Shown piece by piece: positions 61,835 through 64,000 of a stretch of DNA of 64,000 bases. Under the pieces are notes generated by a model. The model saw only the letters and a list, made by a program, of their open reading frames with translations. It did no database searches and was not told the DNA's origin. The position numbers and the translations under genes are program-made. This DNA comes from Streptomyces pyxinae. Its GTDB lineage: Bacteria; Actinomycetota; Actinomycetes; Streptomycetales; Streptomycetaceae. The DNA lies in the NCBI RefSeq assembly GCF_024756275.1, contig NZ_JANUGQ010000006.1, positions 1 to 64,000 of the forward strand. The letters run 5' to 3'. Numbering within the stretch: the stretch's first letter is position 1; each line of letters begins with the position of its first letter.

Positions 61835-63754
61835 ATGGACGAGCGCGGGTACGAGCGCAGAGGCGAACTGACGGACGGACATACGGACGAAGGTACGGCC
61901 GCCGAGGGCACGGACGGGCGTACGGACCAGGGTGCGGCCGGACGTACGGACGAGGATGCGGCCGGACGTACGGACCGGCGTACGGGCGAAGGCACGGCCG
62001 GGCGTACGGACAGGGGTACGGCCGGGCGCACCGGGAAGGTCCGGCGCCGGGAAGCGGGGCCCGAACCGGCCTTCGGCAGGCGGGCGTTCGTGGCGGCCGG
62101 GGCCGGGGCGGTGCTCGCGGAAGGCCCGGCCCCGGGATTGGCCTCGGCACCGGCGGCGTACGCGGACGGCGGGGACGGGAGCGACGGGCGCCCGGCCGGC
62201 GGCGAGCGGACGTACACGGTCCGGGGGAACCTGCCGCCGGGCGCCCCGGACTATGTCTATGTGCCGCTCCAGGTCCCGCCCGGGGTGCGGGAGTTGGCCG
62301 TCTCCTACACCTACGAGCGGCCGCCCGTGCCCGCCGGAACACCCGGCAACGCCCTGGACATCGGGCTCTTCGACCAACGCGGCACCGGCGCCGAGGGGTT
62401 CCGGGGCTGGTCGGGCGGGGCCCGGTCGGAGTTCTCGGTACGGGCGGAGGCGGCCACGCCCGGCTATCTGCCCGGTCCCGTCCGGCCGGGCACCTGGCAG
62501 GTGGTGCTGGCGCCGTACACGGTGGCGCCCGGTGGGCTGGCGTACACCCTCACCGTCACCCTGCGGTTCGGCCCGCCCGGCCGGACGCCCGAGCCGGTCC
62601 ATCCGCCCGGACGGGCGCGGGGCCGGGGGCGGGCCTGGTACCGGGGCGACTGCCATCTGCACACCGTGCACTCGGACGGGCGGCGCACCCCGGCGGAGGT
62701 GGCCGCCGCCGCCCGGGCCGCCGGGCTCGACTTCATCAACTCGTCCGAGCACAACACCACTTCGGCCCATGCGGCCTGGGAGGGGCTCTGGGGCGACGAT
62801 CTCCTGATCCTCACCGGCGAGGAGGTGACCACCCGCACCGGCCACGCCGTGGCGATCGGCACCGACCCGGGCGCCTTCGCGGACTGGCGGTACCGGGCGC
62901 GGGACGGCCGGTTCGGGCGGGTGGCGCGGGGGATCCACCGGGCGGGCGGACTGGTGGTCCCGGCGCATCCGCACGCCGGGTGCCCGGGGTGCGCCTGGAA
63001 GCACGGCTACGCGGAGGCGGACGCGGTGGAGGTGTGGAACGGCCCCTGGACCGCCGAGGACGAACTGGCGCTCGGGGACTGGGACGCCCGGCTGACCGGG
63101 AGCGGCCGGTGGCTGCCCGCGATGGGCGGCAGCGACGCGCACCGGGAGCCGGACCACGTGGGCCTGCCGCAGACCGTGGTGCTCGCCGACGAGCTGAGCC
63201 GGGCCGCGATCCTGGCCGGGCTGCGGGCGGGACGCTCGTACGTATCCGAGTCCGCCGCGCTCTCGGTGGAGCTGACCGCGACGGGCGGCCGGGGCGCGGT
63301 GGCCGGGCCCGGCGAGCGGTTGCGGGTGGCGCCGGACACTCCGGTGACGGTACGGCTGGCGGTGACCGGGGCGGCGCCCGGCTGCACGGCACGGCTGGTG
63401 ACGGACCAGGGGGTCCTCCGGACGGCCGCGCTCCCGGGACCGACCCCGCCCCCGGGAGCCGGAGCGGGCACGGGCGCCGCCGCCGCCACGACCGGACCTG
63501 GGTCCGGGAGGAGCGCCGCCGCCACGACCGGACCCGGGACCGCGACGGGCGCCGCCATCGGGACAGGAGCCAGGACTGCGGCAGCGGTGGTGGAGTGGAC
63601 GACGACGGCCGGCTACGCCGCGTACGTCCGGGCCGAGGTACGCCACCCGGCGACGCTTCCCGGGCTGCCCGGGGCGATGGCGGCCTTCACCAATCCGGTG
63701 TTCCTGGGGCGGGAGCGGCCGGACGGCGGGGCCCGGGGGTCCGCACTCTTGTAA
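61835..63754 (+). CDS. CehA/McbA-type PHP metallohydrolase, exported
   Basis: 639 aa from the ATG at 61835, with GGAGAG upstream. Residues 10-65 are a disordered repeat of GRTDxGTA units encoded by roughly 30-base repeats. A twin-Arg-like export signal follows (FGRRAFVAAGAGAVLAEG). Residues about 120-245 are a beta-rich domain. The PHP metal centre is GDCHLHTVHSDG near residue 272, SSEHNTTSAH, VVPAHPHAGCPG and GGSDAHREPDHVG. CehA/McbA enzymes hydrolyse carbamate or phosphate esters. The C-terminus has a Gly/Ala/Thr-rich insertion. Its stop TAA is inside the iron box of the next gene. Confidence 0.8.
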   Translation: MDERGYERRGELTDGHTDEGTAAEGTDGRTDQGAAGRTDEDAAGRTDRRTGEGTAGRTDRGTAGRTGKVRRREAGPEPAFGRRAFVAAGAGAVLAEGPAPGLASAPAAYADGGDGSDGRPAGGERTYTVRGNLPPGAPDYVYVPLQVPPGVRELAVSYTYERPPVPAGTPGNALDIGLFDQRGTGAEGFRGWSGGARSEFSVRAEAATPGYLPGPVRPGTWQVVLAPYTVAPGGLAYTLTVTLRFGPPGRTPEPVHPPGRARGRGRAWYRGDCHLHTVHSDGRRTPAEVAAAARAAGLDFINSSEHNTTSAHAAWEGLWGDDLLILTGEEVTTRTGHAVAIGTDPGAFADWRYRARDGRFGRVARGIHRAGGLVVPAHPHAGCPGCAWKHGYAEADAVEVWNGPWTAEDELALGDWDARLTGSGRWLPAMGGSDAHREPDHVGLPQTVVLADELSRAAILAGLRAGRSYVSESAALSVELTATGGRGAVAGPGERLRVAPDTPVTVRLAVTGAAPGCTARLVTDQGVLRTAALPGPTPPPGAGAGTGAAAATTGPGSGRSAAATTGPGTATGAAIGTGARTAAAVVEWTTTAGYAAYVRAEVRHPATLPGLPGAMAAFTNPVFLGRERPDGGARGSALL

Positions 63755-63769
63755 GGTTAGGCTAACCTT
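63753..63769. promoter_or_regulatory. Iron box (DmdR/IdeR type)
   Basis: AAGGTTAGGCTAACCTT is a perfect palindrome of 8-bp arms around G, matching the consensus TTAGGTTAGGCTAACCTAA of iron-dependent repressors in actinomycetes. It overlaps the stop codon of the PHP hydrolase and ends only six bases before the GTG of the ABC gene. It implies repression of that gene in iron-replete cells. Confidence 0.85.
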
Positions 63770-63775
63770 CGCCGC

Positions 63776-64000
63776 GTGAATCCAGGGAAAGCGGAATCGG
63801 GAGCTCCGGTTCAAGACGAACCCGGGCCGCGCGGGCATGAGCTGGCGGCCGAGGGCGTCACCGTCGCGTACGACGGCGACGACGTCGTGCACGGCGCCGC
63901 CCTCCGCCTCCGGCCCGGCGAGGTGACCGCGCTGGTAGGCCCGAACGGCAGCGGGAAGTCCACCCTGCTCCGGACGCTCGCCCGGCTCCAGACCGCCCGG
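63776..64000 (+). CDS. Iron-siderophore-type ABC transporter ATP-binding protein (partial)
   Basis: The gene runs off the right edge after 75 codons. It has the beginning of an ABC ATPase: [20 protein letters not shown], then the Walker A motif [19 protein letters not shown]. An iron box lies six bases before the GTG at 63776, so it is probably the ATPase of an iron-siderophore importer, and the permease genes should follow outside the window. The short gap leaves no room for a ribosome-binding site, so it may be read from a leaderless transcript. Confidence 0.85.
   Translation, partial: MNPGKAESGAPVQDEPGPRGHELAAEGVTVAYDGDDVVHGAALRLRPGEVTALVGPNGSGKSTLLRTLARLQTAR

Overview
The window is chromosomal DNA of a high-GC actinomycete, almost certainly a Streptomyces. 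The evidence is the very strong G/C third-position bias, the fruR-fruK-fruA operon lying next to an HrdD-type sigma factor gene, repeated XRE/DUF397 (WhiJ-type) regulator pairs, an F420 biosynthesis gene (fbiC) near an F420-dependent oxidoreductase, an iron box of DmdR/IdeR type, and many GC-rich tandem repeats between genes. No rRNA, CRISPR array, transposase or phage module was seen. There is one tRNA gene, tRNA-Arg(CCT).

Positions 1-6615 are an accessory polymorphic-toxin locus. A WXG100 gene (968-1276) overlaps the start of a 595-aa toxin gene (1276-3063) whose C-terminus looks like the CdiA-CT RNase A-like domain. Behind it lie four paralogous immunity-like genes (3088, 4746, 5435, 6043), an orphan toxin tail (3710-4009), a tandem CdiI-like immunity gene (4023-4679) and a 24-bp vestige of a toxin 3' end (5341-5364). 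This is the most novel part of the window and looks like an immunity bank built by repeated loss of toxin and retention of immunity genes.

Positions 6696-31459 are mostly small metabolic and regulatory units, each with a recognisable local regulator: TetR plus epoxide-hydrolase-like enzyme, a GT1 glycosyltransferase, MerR/DUF4188, the fructose PTS operon, hrdD, MarR/DODA-type dioxygenase, LysR plus cysteine dioxygenase plus a YeiH-type exporter, TetR plus a DHA2 drug transporter, an M6 protease, an acyl-CoA synthetase, an ImmA-like/MAB_1171c-like/amidohydrolase operon and a DoxX-like protein. Many promoters carry inverted repeats that fit the adjacent regulator.

Positions 31615-41092 hold the tRNA with its hairpin, an unusually AT-rich stretch, a carotenoid cleavage oxygenase whose upstream MFS gene survives only as a C-terminal stub, a TetR regulator, a secreted ALF-repeat-like protein, a 624-aa orphan protein with a coiled coil and three 11-aa repeats, and asnB. 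Positions 41327-49135 hold a large membrane protein, a D-Ala-D-Ala carboxypeptidase with a long disordered cytoplasmic N-terminus, a GPP34 protein and an XRE/DUF397 pair.

Positions 49360-55238 hold an ADP-ribosylglycohydrolase and a rearranged WhiJ/AbaA-type cluster: two near-identical DUF397 copies, one intact XRE gene, one XRE stub, a TPR regulator lacking its HTH, and an RsbW-like ATPase. Positions 55279-64000 hold a membrane protein, fbiC, an exported amidase, a lipoprotein, an F420-type LLM oxidoreductase, a CehA/PHP metallohydrolase, and the start of an iron-regulated ABC ATPase that runs off the window.
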